Source: JAJZSS01 sp964463505 (GTDB taxonomy: Bacteria; Chloroflexota; Anaerolineae; Anaerolineales; UBA4823). From it: a stretch of 50,175 bases of DNA. Below, piece by piece: positions 7,863 through 16,359 of this stretch. The position numbers and the translations under genes are program-made. The stretch lies in contig CAYXDC010000016.1 of the NCBI GenBank assembly GCA_964463505.1, positions 1 through 50,175 of the forward strand. The letters are read 5' to 3'. The notes beneath the pieces are model-generated. The model saw nothing but the letters and a program-made list of their open reading frames with translations, searched no databases and was not told the DNA's origin. Position 1 is the stretch's first letter, and each line of letters opens with the position of its first letter.

Positions 7863-10622
7863 CTATGCTGCTTCTACACGCACAGCGCATACTTTATATT
7901 CGGGGATCTTAGCCACAGGATCGAGTGCCGCGATGGTCAGCTCGTTGGCCGGGGATTCCGGGAAGTGGAAATTGGCAAAGATCATGCCCGGCGGAACCCG
8001 GTCGGTTACCCAGGCTTCCGCTTCGATGCTGCCGCGCCGGGAAGTGACCCGCACACGTTTGCTGCCATTCAAGCCCAGGCGCTCAGCATCCATCGGATTA
8101 ACTTCGATCAGCGACTGGCCGTAGACCTCCATCAGACCTTCCGCGCGGCGCGTCATCTGCCCGCCGTGCCAGTGATACAGCACCCGACCGGTGCTGAGCA
8201 GGACTGGGTATTCGTCGTCGGGCATCTCAGCCGGTGGCACATGATCGATGGCCATAAATTTACCCAGACCGCGCGCAAACTGACCGACATGCAAGATAGG
8301 CGTGCCGGGATGTTCAAGGTCTTTAACCGGCCACTGGAGCTGGTCGCCTCGATCCAGGCGCGCATGCGTCACGCCGGCATAGCTGGGGGTGAGGGCGTTG
8401 ACCTCATCCATGATCTCGGATGAGCTGGCGTATTCCCAACCGGCATGTGTGCCGCCCTGGGCCTGGCGGGAGCCGAGCTTCAGCATACGACGGGCCAGAT
8501 CGGCGGTGATCAGCCAGTCTGGGCGAGCCTCGCCAAGCGGCTCGATAGCCTGGCGCACTAATTGAACGCGACGCTCTGTATTGGTGAAAGTCCCGGTTTT
8601 CTCGACAAAGCTAACCCCGGGGAGTACGACATCGGCATAGGCATACGTCTCAGAGGGGAAGATCTCTTGCAGGACGATGAAATCACAGGTATCCAGACAG
8701 TGGCGGATATGCGCGGTATCCGGGTCGCTCATGACCGGATCTTCGCCCAGGATGTACAGGGCCTTGACTTTGCCTTCGCCAGCCATTGGAACCATCTCGG
8801 TTACCGTCAGGCCAACTTTGTCGTCTAATGGCACGCCCCAGGCAGCTTCGAATTTAGCCCTGGCTGCCTCAGTCGTTACGGCCTGATAACCGGGGTACAC
8901 ATTCGGCAAACCACCCATATCACAGGCGCCCTGGACGTTATTTTGGCCGCGCAGCGGATTGACGCCTCCGCCGGAGATGCCCATATTGCCCAGCAGCATT
9001 TGCAGGTTCGCCAGGTCCATCACATTGCGCACACCGGTGATGTGCTGGGTGATGCCCATTGCCCACATCACCGCCATGGGATGGTTGTTCGCCAGGATCT
9101 CGGCTGCCTCATAAAGCTTGTCAACCGGTACACGCGTAATCTGGGAAACGACCTCGGGTGGGTACTTGTCGATGGTGGCTTTGAATTCTTCAAAGCCCTC
9201 GGTGCGCTGGGCGATATAGTCTGTATCTTCCCAGCCTTTTTCGAGGATGATGTGCATCAGGCCATTGATCAATGCTACGTCTGTGCCGGGGCGCTGGCGT
9301 ATGTGCAAGGTGGCGAATTCGGTGATATCAATTTTACGAGGATCAGCTACGACCAGTTTAACCCCGCGCTTGAGTACTGCCTGGCGAATTTTTGCGCCGA
9401 AGACAGGATGCTGTTCGGTGGTATTGGAGCCGATGATCAGCATTGATTGAGCGAACTGAGCGACATCGTCCATGGAATTGGACATAGCGCCTGATCCAAA
9501 GGAAGTGGCCAGACCGACCACGGTGCTGGAGTGTCAAAGACGGGCGCAGTGGTCTATCGAGTTCGTCCCGACCACCTGGCGGGCAAACTTATTCATCAGG
9601 TAGTTTTCTTCATTCAGGCATTTGGCCGAAGTCATCACCCCAACGCTGCGCGGTCCATAAGTGTCGCGATAGCCTACCAGCTTGCGGGCAGTGATATTCA
9701 GCGCCGTATCCCAGTCCACCGTAACCCATTCGCCGCGTTCCTTGCCAGCCGGGCGTGAGCCATCGCCTTCGAGCAGGTATTTGCGCACTTTGGGTTGGGT
9801 CAGCCGATCTGCATGGTGCACGAAATCATAGCCATAGCGGCCTTTGACGCACATGTGCATCCCATTGACCGCCGCATCGTGGCTGGAGGTAACCCGAATA
9901 ATTTGATTATCTTTGACATTCAGGTCTAACTGGCAGCCCACACCACAGTAAGTGCAGGTAGTGGTGACTTTGCGATCAGCCTCACCAGCCAAGATCGACA
10001 TCTTGTTGTTCAATGCACCGGTTGGGCAGTAGGCCACACAGGCGCCGCAGGATTCACAGCGCGCATCCAACATGTCGGTGTCCGCGCCGGCCACCACGCG
10101 CGTGTTGAAGCCACGCTCTGCCAGGCTCCACACGAAGCGCCCCTGGACATCAGCACAGGCGCGAATACAGCGCGTGCAAAGGATGCACTTATTCATGTCG
10201 ACCCAAACAAACGGGTTCGCATCGCTATTCACCTCGAAGCGCGGCGTAGCTGCCATCACTTTCTTGGCGTCGATGCCGTAGGCATTTACCCAGTGCGCCA
10301 GCTCGCTCTCACCCAGATTATCTTCGTAGCCGGCGTCGTAATAATTAGACAGGATCAGTTCCAGGATGGTCGTGCGGGATTTATGCAACGCCGGGCTTTC
10401 GGTGGTGACTACCATACCCTGGTTGACTGGCAGCGTACAGGAGGCGGTTGGTCCACGAAAGCCCTGCACTTCCACCACGCACAGGCGACAGCCGCCATAA
10501 GGCGTCAGGTCTTTGTGATCGCACAAGGTAGGGATGGTGATGCCAGCTTGTTCTGCTGCTCGCAGCACAGTGGTACCTTCTTTGACCTCTATTTCTTTAC
10601 CGTTGATGGTTAGTTTGACCAT
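7863..10622 (-). CDS. fdhA: NAD-linked formate dehydrogenase catalytic subunit, selenocysteine-containing (TGA read as Sec)
   Basis: One 919-residue gene if the in-frame TGA at 9536-9534 is read as selenocysteine (residue 363) in the context HCARL-Sec-HSSTV, the catalytic position of FdhF/FdhA. The start is ATG 10622 (MVKLTING) after AAGGA. Domains in order: NuoG-like [2Fe-2S] (TLCDHKDLTPYGGCRLC, about residues 30-65), a stretch where the His-Cys3 cluster should be but is not (SNYYDAGYEDN), two [4Fe-4S] sites (CILCTRCIRAC, CESCGACVAYC), the fourth cluster of the catalytic domain (CTYCGVGC), then the Mo/W-bisMGD fold to the C terminus. It oxidises formate to CO2 or the reverse and passes electrons to the NuoEF-like subunits encoded upstream. 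A gene caller would split it in two at the TGA. Sec assignment is strongly supported by the SECIS-like hairpin. Confidence 0.93.
9505..9536 (-). promoter_or_regulatory. Selenocysteine insertion element (UGA plus bacterial SECIS hairpin) within fdhA
   Basis: On the minus strand TGA (9536-9534) is followed by exactly 18 nt and then the loop GGTCT (9515-9511). The loop is closed by GTGGTC (9521-9516) pairing with GGCCAC (9510-9505), six pairs including one G-U. As I recall the E. coli fdhF SECIS, it has the same GGUCU apical loop at the same 18-nt distance. The frame continues open on both sides and the protein matches FdhA across the codon. SelB-dependent decoding is the natural reading. Confidence 0.9.
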
Positions 10623-10659
10623 AGTTAATTCCTTTTTCGCAGATCTGCGATCTATTTTT

Positions 10660-12321
10660 TTATTGAGCAACCAGCTCTGGTTCAGCCGAGATGGTTTCGG
10701 GCTGCATGGGGCAAACCCCGGTCGGGCAGAGACCCAGACGGATATGCGCTTCAACTTCTGCACGGAAATATTTAAGCGTATCGAAAATTGGTACCCCAGC
10801 CGTTTGTCCCAGGCCGCAGTTAGACAGGTCACGCATGCCTTCCGCCAGGTGCAGCAATTCGTCCAGGTCGGAGAGCTGTCCGCGGCCTTCGGTGATCGCG
10901 ACCAGAATGTCATGCGCCTGGTGGGTGCCGATGCGGCAGGGGGTGCATTTGCCGCAGCTCTCAAACTCGAAGAATTTCATCAGGGTTTTTGCTAAGTCAA
11001 CCACACAGGTGTCCTCGTCGGCGATCAGCAGAGCGCCTGAGCCGAGGGAAACCCCTGCCTTACGAAAGCCTTCGAAATCCATCGGGGTATCCTGCAGAAC
11101 GGAGGGGATAATCGAGCCGCTGGACCCGCCCGTTTGAGCCAGCTTGAAGTTCTTGCCATTCTTTATGCCTTTGGCGTAAATACTGATTACCTCACGCAGG
11201 GTGATGCCCATGGGCACTTCAATCAAGCCGGTGACATTGACATTTCCCAGGATGGTATACACCTTGGTGCCTGGGCTGCTGGGGGTGCCAATCTTTTGGA
11301 ACCACTCAGCGCCATGGCGCAAAATGGGGGGAATATTGGCCAATGTCTCGACATTATTGACCAGGGTGGGTTTGCCCCACAAGCCGTGCGTGGTGGGATA
11401 GGGCGGCCGCGAGCGCGGTTCGCCGCGTTTGCCTTCTATCGATTCAATCAGTGCGGTTTCTTCTCCACAAATGTAGGCGCCTGCCCCGCTATGCATGTGG
11501 ATGTGGAAGTTAAACCCGCTGTTAAAAATATTCTCGCCCACTAAGCCCATCGCCTGGGCTTGCTCAATGGCGTGGGAGAAGCGCTGTTGGGCGAGCAGGT
11601 ATTCACCGCGGATATATATATATCCTTCGCTGGCGCCGACTGCATAACCGGCAATGATCATGGCTTCGATGATGGAATGTGGGTCGCTTTCCAGGATCAC
11701 CCGGTCTTTGAAAGTGCCGGGCTCGCTTTCATCGGCGTTACAGACGACGTATTTCTGGTCGCTCTGTGTACCGGCGACAAAGCTCCATTTGCGACCGACC
11801 GGGAAACCGGCGCCGCCGCGCCCCTGCAAACCAGAGCGCTCAATCTCAGCGGTGACTTCTTTGGGGGTCATTTCGGTCAGCGCTTTCGCCAGCGCCTGGT
11901 AACCATCGTGGATAATATACTCTTCGATATCTTCCGGGTCAATCAAGCCGGAGCGTTCTAGCACGATGCGCATTTCGGCGGGCAGAGTGCCTTTGCGCGC
12001 ATTCAACCAGGCAATCTTGCCCGTAAGCTCGCGTACCGGGGCCAACCACTCCACGACCGGTCGGCCTTTGAGAAGATGCTCCTCTACCAGATGGGGAACA
12101 TCTTCCGGTTTGACCGGACCATACACCATCGCTTCAGGATAGATGATCACCAGGGGTGAGATATCCGCACGCCCGGCATCCGCGATCGTAGCGACAGTCA
12201 CTTCATCCTGCAATCCAAAGCCTGCAATCGCCTGCTGAAGACGCTGATAAACTTCTCGCCCGCCGCGTTCCAGGCTTACTGGATCATTTGAGACAAGTAC
12301 CATGGATCGAGTAGCATTCAT
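10660..12321 (-). CDS. NuoF-like NADH:acceptor oxidoreductase subunit (flavoprotein), no C-terminal ferredoxin domain
   Basis: 553 residues. An N-terminal thioredoxin-like domain (residues 1-90) aligns with the [2Fe-2S] domain of HydB/HndC but has none of the four cysteines: the first pair region reads VSNDPVSLE and the second IADAGRA. The FMN/NADH-binding NuoF core follows (GLQGRGGAGFPVGRKW near 165, then NADESEPGTFKDR), the SLBB region, and the [4Fe-4S] motif ESCGKCTPCRIG with the distal NCGLGQ Cys. It ends after CPTGVCPMQP without the 2x[4Fe-4S] ferredoxin tail of its paralogue at 12864. It transfers electrons between NAD(P)H and the iron-sulfur chain. It lies 37 nt before fdhA and 12 nt after the nuoE-like gene. 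Confidence 0.92.
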   Translation of the reverse strand: MNATRSMVLVSNDPVSLERGGREVYQRLQQAIAGFGLQDEVTVATIADAGRADISPLVIIYPEAMVYGPVKPEDVPHLVEEHLLKGRPVVEWLAPVRELTGKIAWLNARKGTLPAEMRIVLERSGLIDPEDIEEYIIHDGYQALAKALTEMTPKEVTAEIERSGLQGRGGAGFPVGRKWSFVAGTQSDQKYVVCNADESEPGTFKDRVILESDPHSIIEAMIIAGYAVGASEGYIYIRGEYLLAQQRFSHAIEQAQAMGLVGENIFNSGFNFHIHMHSGAGAYICGEETALIESIEGKRGEPRSRPPYPTTHGLWGKPTLVNNVETLANIPPILRHGAEWFQKIGTPSSPGTKVYTILGNVNVTGLIEVPMGITLREVISIYAKGIKNGKNFKLAQTGGSSGSIIPSVLQDTPMDFEGFRKAGVSLGSGALLIADEDTCVVDLAKTLMKFFEFESCGKCTPCRIGTHQAHDILVAITEGRGQLSDLDELLHLAEGMRDLSNCGLGQTAGVPIFDTLKYFRAEVEAHIRLGLCPTGVCPMQPETISAEPELVAQ

Positions 12322-12333
12322 AATGCACTGCTC

Positions 12334-12831
12334 CTATTCATACCGGGCCAGAATGCCGGAAAGTAGATCGGGGGTGACATTACCGTACATCTCATCATCC
12401 ACCACAATCACCGGACCTACCCCGCAGGCGCCCAGGCAGCTGGTTGTCACCAGAGACCATTTTCCATCGGGGCTGGTCTCACCTGCGTTGAGATTAAGCT
12501 CCTTACGAATGGCGCGCCACAATTCCCGCCCGCCCATCACGTGGCAGGGAGCGCTTTCGCAAAACAGGAGCACATGCCGGCCGCGGGGTTTGGTAGAGAG
12601 CATATGGTAGAAACTGGCAATTGAAAATAACTGGCTTTCATGCACATAGACCCGGTCTTCAGGCAGGTGCAGGCGTTTCTTGACCTCGTTGATGGCCTCG
12701 ACGGGTATATAGCCACAGCTCTGGTTTACTTCGCTCAGGATTGGGATGAGAGCATCTGGATGTAAGCCATGTTTCTGGATTGCTTCTTCCACAATCTCTG
12801 GGAAATTAAATTTCATTTTTGTGTCAGCCAT
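12334..12831 (-). CDS. NuoE-like [2Fe-2S] subunit 2
   Basis: 165 residues from ATG 12831, chosen because AAGGAG lies five bases upstream; an earlier ATG at 12867 overlaps the previous gene and has no such site. A helical N-terminal part (PEIVEEAIQKHG) precedes the thioredoxin-like ferredoxin fold with an intact four-Cys set, CESAPC (CX4C) and CLGAC (CX3C). It should pair with the NuoF-like protein encoded immediately downstream (12 nt), forming the second NADH dehydrogenase-like module of the operon. The family is well known from complex I, NAD-reducing hydrogenases and formate dehydrogenases. Confidence 0.93.
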   Translation of the reverse strand: MADTKMKFNFPEIVEEAIQKHGLHPDALIPILSEVNQSCGYIPVEAINEVKKRLHLPEDRVYVHESQLFSIASFYHMLSTKPRGRHVLLFCESAPCHVMGGRELWRAIRKELNLNAGETSPDGKWSLVTTSCLGACGVGPVIVVDDEMYGNVTPDLLSGILARYE

Positions 12832-12863
12832 AGTTGCTCCTTGTGAACCCGAGTTCATCTGGT

Positions 12864-14651
12864 TCATGAGATGATCTCAATGGCATTGAAATTACAGACT
12901 TGCTGGCAGATGCCGCAGCGGATGCAGGTATCTGGATCAATGAGATGCACCTGGCGGCGCTCGCCGCTGATCGCGCCAACCGGGCAATTGCGGGCACATA
13001 CGGTGCATCCGGTGCAAATGCCTTCCATGATACGATAGCTGATCAACGACCGGCATACTTTGGCCGGGCAGCGCTTTTCGTAGATGTGGGCTTCGTATTC
13101 AGCTCGGAAGTGTTTTAAAGTGCTGATTACGGGGTTTGGGGCGCCCTGGCCCAGGCCACACAGGCTGTTGCGCGAGACTTCCTGGCAAAGTGTTTCCAGC
13201 CGTTCGATATCGCCATCCTGCCCGTGCCCATTGCAAATGCGCTCCAAAAGCTCCAGGATGCGCCGTGTGCCGATCCGGCACGGCGTACACTTCCCGCAGC
13301 TTTCTTCCTGGGTAAATTCCATAAAGAAGCGGGCGATATCCACCATGCAGGTGCCTTCATCCATGATGATCATACCACCCGAGCCCATCATTGAGCCGGC
13401 GCGGGTCAGGGATTCATAATCCACCTGCAAATCAATATCCGAGGCAGGCAAGCAACCACCCATTGGGCCGCCGGTTTGGATGGCTTTCAGGGCTTTGTTA
13501 TCTTTTATGCCGCCGCCTACATCATAAACGATCTCGCGCAGCGTGATACCCATGGGTACTTCGATCAGCCCGGTGTTGACCACATCGCCCGCAATCGCAA
13601 AGGTTTTGGTGCCTTTACTGCCCGCGGTGCCCATGCTGGCGAACCATTCGGGACCATTCAGGATGATCTGGGGTACATTTGCATATGTCTCAACATTGTT
13701 AATATTGGAGGGCTTCTGCCACAGACCGCGTGCAGCCGGGAAAGGCGGGCGAGGGCGCGGCTCGCCGCGTTTGCCTTCAATGGAAGCCATCAGGGCGGTT
13801 TCCTCACCGCACACGAAAGCTCCAGCGCCCATGCGTACTTCCAGATCGAAACTAAACTCCGATCCCATGATGTTGTCCCCCAGCAGCCCCAGGGTGCGTG
13901 CCTGTTGGATGCCGATCTCCAGGGTCTCCACAGCCAGAGGATATTCCGCCCGGCAGTAAATATAGCCCTGGCTGGACCCAATCGCATAGGCAGCGATGGC
14001 CATGCCTTCGATTACGGAGTGGGGGTCCGATTCCAGCACGCGCCGGTTCATGAATGCCCCTGGATCCCCTTCATCGGCGTTGCAGATCACATATTTTATG
14101 TCACCAGGATTATTGCGGCAGAGCTGCCATTTTTTGGCAGCCGGAAAGCCTGCTCCGCCGCGCCCGCGCAAGCCCGACGCCAGCACCGTCTCGATCACCT
14201 GTTCGGGGGTCATCTCGCTGAGCACCTTCCCCAGCGCCATATACCCGTCTTCGGCGATATAGTCTTCGATATTGGTAGGGTCGATTACCCCGCAGTTGCG
14301 CAGCACAATGCGCACTTCTTTGGGTTTGGGTGGGCCAAGCTCCTCATCTTTGGCTGCAACTTCGTGGGCGCGCATCTTCTCCACCACGCGGCCCTTGAGG
14401 AAGTGCTCCTCCACCAAATAGGGAATATCATCGGCGGAGAGCCCGGCGTAATGCACGCCTTCCGGGTACACCATCATGTCTGGCCCGAATTTATCCGGGT
14501 CCCCGATGCGCGAGGTCTCCAGAACTTGAATCTCATCGATCAAGCCCTGGGCGACCAACTCATCGTTTAGCGCGTCGATGACATCATGCGCGCCGCGCGC
14601 CAGACACTCCGGGTCAACCGACACCAGTACGTGTGAACGAAAATAAGCCAT
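12864..14651 (-). CDS. NuoF-like flavoprotein with C-terminal 2x[4Fe-4S] domain (HydB/HndC type)
   Basis: 595 residues from ATG 14651 (AGGTG seven bases upstream; the upstream open frame is not credible). Domains: degenerate thioredoxin-like [2Fe-2S] domain (1-90) in which only one cysteine remains (VSVDPEC) and the second pair is gone (TSRIGDP); NuoF core with GLRGRGGAGFPAAKKW, NADEGDPGAFMNR and ESCGKCTPCRIG; then a ferredoxin domain with two intact clusters (CTGCTVCARNCPVGA and CIRCGICQQVCNFNA). The C-terminal ferredoxin domain marks the HydB/HndC (Bfu-type) subunits of electron-bifurcating hydrogenases and formate dehydrogenases, so ferredoxin/NAD(P)H coupling is a reasonable inference. 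Confidence 0.93.
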   Translation of the reverse strand: MAYFRSHVLVSVDPECLARGAHDVIDALNDELVAQGLIDEIQVLETSRIGDPDKFGPDMMVYPEGVHYAGLSADDIPYLVEEHFLKGRVVEKMRAHEVAAKDEELGPPKPKEVRIVLRNCGVIDPTNIEDYIAEDGYMALGKVLSEMTPEQVIETVLASGLRGRGGAGFPAAKKWQLCRNNPGDIKYVICNADEGDPGAFMNRRVLESDPHSVIEGMAIAAYAIGSSQGYIYCRAEYPLAVETLEIGIQQARTLGLLGDNIMGSEFSFDLEVRMGAGAFVCGEETALMASIEGKRGEPRPRPPFPAARGLWQKPSNINNVETYANVPQIILNGPEWFASMGTAGSKGTKTFAIAGDVVNTGLIEVPMGITLREIVYDVGGGIKDNKALKAIQTGGPMGGCLPASDIDLQVDYESLTRAGSMMGSGGMIIMDEGTCMVDIARFFMEFTQEESCGKCTPCRIGTRRILELLERICNGHGQDGDIERLETLCQEVSRNSLCGLGQGAPNPVISTLKHFRAEYEAHIYEKRCPAKVCRSLISYRIMEGICTGCTVCARNCPVGAISGERRQVHLIDPDTCIRCGICQQVCNFNAIEIIS

Positions 14652-14659
14652 CAATACAC

Positions 14660-15025
14660 CTACTCGATAAGATAGTCTTTGACGATTTTCCCACCCAGGA
14701 CATGTTCCTCCATAATGCGAGTTGCTGCAAAGGGAGTGACTTTGCCATAGGTAACCTGGGGTTCGCTGCCAATCACAACCTGCACGATCGGTTCCCACGA
14801 ATCGAGGCCGATATTTCCGGTCTGGCGCACAACTGTATTGGCCAGCTGGCGGGTTTCGATGAATTCCAGGATGGCCTTCATGGTTTCACGGGCGCCTGCG
14901 GCAATCCCGGGCGTCCCCATGCCGACCGTGATTTGCACATGCCCGGTCTCTTGCTTCAACTGGCGTTTTTGGATGGCTTCTTCCCGGATGCGTATTAAGT
15001 CTTCAAGCGATTTAATGTCTGGCAT
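14660..15025 (-). CDS. HndB-like thioredoxin-fold ferredoxin subunit lacking all cysteine ligands
   Basis: 121 residues, the usual size for the HndB-type [2Fe-2S] subunit of NAD(P)-linked hydrogenases. The fold is clear (helical N terminus, QITVGMGTPGIAAGARETM, VTYGKVTPFAATRIMEEHV). Where the family has MGTCGIAAGA this protein has MGTPGIAAGA, and where it has TGCIGLC it has TGNIGLD. There is no cysteine anywhere in the protein, so it cannot hold a cluster in the normal way. The frame is intact and well embedded (8 nt from the next gene), so this is a retained structural subunit rather than a decayed gene. Confidence 0.88.
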   Translation of the reverse strand: MPDIKSLEDLIRIREEAIQKRQLKQETGHVQITVGMGTPGIAAGARETMKAILEFIETRQLANTVVRQTGNIGLDSWEPIVQVVIGSEPQVTYGKVTPFAATRIMEEHVLGGKIVKDYLIE

Positions 15026-15079
15026 TTGGTTTCTCCTTGGCCACTTTTGCTCTATTCTGGGCTGCGTGGCATATTTTGA

Positions 15080-15679
15080 TTAATTCGATATCAGGCTGTG
15101 CCTGACAGATTGTGCTGAGCTGGCGATGGCACCCACGCCCTCTTCGAGGGTCTGGCGCAGGTAGCCAAGCACACCTGGCTCGCACAACGGAACCCCGTCC
15201 AGGATTTCTTTGATCGGGGCATCATCGAAAATATACTCCTGAGCCTGGCTGGAACCAGGGCTGCGCTGGCGATAAATAAAGCGCCAGTTGACTTCGGGAT
15301 GGGCGATCAAGAGCGCCAGGCAGGTGGCAGGAAAATCACCCAGCGGCATGCGATCAATGTGGCTGTACTGAAAATCGATCTGGATGATAGTGCCCATACC
15401 CGGCTGAGAACTGACATTGAGCGAGCCATTGCAGGCTTGCGCGGCTGCCTCAAAGAGAGGTATGCCCAGGCCAACCTTGCGTGTGGTGCGCGTCGTGTAA
15501 AAGGGATCTCCTAGCTGTCGGGCTGTCTCAGGAGGCATACCTTTGCCATTATCCTTAACCTGCACTTCCAGGCGATCGGCGTGCAGATCTTCGCAGACCA
15601 TAATTTCAACCGCGCTGGCCTGCGCTGAGACGCTGTTCTCAGCGATATCCAGTAAGTGCAGCGCGATTTCCTTCATCAT
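15080..15679 (-). CDS. GHKL ATPase (histidine-kinase-like ATP-binding protein) of the redox operon
   Basis: A 199-residue soluble protein made mostly of a HATPase_c domain: N box LLDIAENSVSAQAS (residues 9-22), G1 VKDNGKGM, F box DPFYTTR and G2 VGLGIPLF. No histidine phosphoacceptor domain, receiver or membrane segment is present, so it is not a classical sensor kinase. Its start overlaps the preceding nuoE-like stop by 4 nt (ATGA). Proteins of this kind recur beside HndABCD/HydABC-type genes in anaerobes, where their function is not established; a regulatory or assembly role is inference. Confidence 0.85.
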   Translation of the reverse strand: MMKEIALHLLDIAENSVSAQASAVEIMVCEDLHADRLEVQVKDNGKGMPPETARQLGDPFYTTRTTRKVGLGIPLFEAAAQACNGSLNVSSQPGMGTIIQIDFQYSHIDRMPLGDFPATCLALLIAHPEVNWRFIYRQRSPGSSQAQEYIFDDAPIKEILDGVPLCEPGVLGYLRQTLEEGVGAIASSAQSVRHSLISN

Positions 15680-16206
15680 TCAGCCTTGACTGCTTCTGGT
15701 GCTGCCTGCACGCGGCGCAGGATCTGGGGGAATTTATTGGGGCGCACGCGCCCCAGCACTTCATCGTCCACGACGATGACCGGCGCCTGGCTGCACGCAC
15801 CCACGCAACGGCATACCTCCAGAGTCACCTGACCATCAGAGGTGGTTTGACCCAGCTCAATTCCCAACGCCTGTTTGGCTTTTTCGATAATCTGCGGCAT
15901 GCCGCCGACATAGCAGGCTGTGCCCATGCAAAATTTGATGGTGTGCGCCCCGCGCGGTTGCGTGGAAAAGAAAGAATAGAACGTCACTACCCCGTGGATG
16001 GCACCCAGCGGGACGTTCAGCTGCCGGGCAGTATAAGCCTGCATCGCCGGGGTGATAAAACCAATCCGGTTTTGCAGCTCATTCAGGATCACCATGGTTG
16101 AGCCTTTTCGGGCACGGTTCGTCTCGATGATCTGGTCGATTAATATCCGTTTTTCGGGAATCGCGATAGGATCGGTCTCGGCCACATTGGTCAGTAGTTT
16201 TGTCAT
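15676..16206 (-). CDS. NuoE-like [2Fe-2S] subunit 1 (first gene of the formate dehydrogenase operon)
   Basis: 176 residues with the NuoE layout: N-terminal helices, then a thioredoxin-like ferredoxin fold with intact ligands CMGTAC (CX4C) and CVGAC (CX3C). AGGTGA precedes the ATG at 16206. It would dock on the NuoF-ferredoxin subunit encoded at 12864 and carry electrons to or from its FMN. It is the first gene after the promoter and Rex-like site at 16256-16306 and therefore heads an eight-gene-long transcript candidate running to fdhA. Confidence 0.93.
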   Translation of the reverse strand: MTKLLTNVAETDPIAIPEKRILIDQIIETNRARKGSTMVILNELQNRIGFITPAMQAYTARQLNVPLGAIHGVVTFYSFFSTQPRGAHTIKFCMGTACYVGGMPQIIEKAKQALGIELGQTTSDGQVTLEVCRCVGACSQAPVIVVDDEVLGRVRPNKFPQILRRVQAAPEAVKAE

Positions 16207-16255
16207 TCAGTCACCTGTTTTTTTTGACAGCATAATGCTGATTTTGTTTTCTGTA

Positions 16256-16273
16256 TTGTGAAAATTACCACAA
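16256..16273. promoter_or_regulatory. Candidate Rex operator
   Basis: The 18-bp sequence TTGTGAAAATTACCACAA has TTGTG and CACAA arms separated by 8 bp, the arrangement of the Rex site (consensus TTGTGAANNNNTTCACAA). It matches 16 of 18 including the unspecified positions. It lies just downstream of the -10 of the minus-strand promoter, over the expected start point, where a bound repressor would block transcription. Rex senses the NADH/NAD+ ratio, which fits the NADH-linked operon it precedes. Confidence 0.72.
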
Positions 16274-16277
16274 TATA

Positions 16278-16306
16278 AGTCTAATTCAACTGATGATTTT
16301 GGTCAA
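16278..16306 (-). promoter_or_regulatory. Sigma-70 promoter of the formate dehydrogenase operon
   Basis: Minus strand: TTGACC (16306-16301), a 17-nt spacer, TAGACT (16283-16278). It lies about 72 nt upstream of the first NuoE-like start, in the 153-nt gap after the PHP gene, with the Rex-like palindrome adjoining the -10. Confidence 0.65.
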
Positions 16307-16359
16307 CCTCTAAATGTCACCTGCATGTATGCCGGTTGTCAGCAACTTCTCGCGGCATT

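Noticed and set aside
9521..9536. fdhA as a frameshifted or nonsense pseudogene split into two ORFs
   Set aside because: The frame is identical on both sides of the TGA, the codon is at the known Sec position, and a SECIS-like hairpin follows at the right distance.
9534..9536. Reassigned genetic code (TGA as an amino acid throughout)
   Set aside because: Other genes in the window end cleanly at TGA (for example 12864 and 44388) with overlapping starts of the next gene, so TGA is a normal stop here.
13476..14570. Long plus-strand open frame of 364 codons opposite the NuoF-ferredoxin gene
   Set aside because: It is antisense to a strongly conserved coding region, has no recognisable domain and no ribosome site; it is a product of high GC codon structure.
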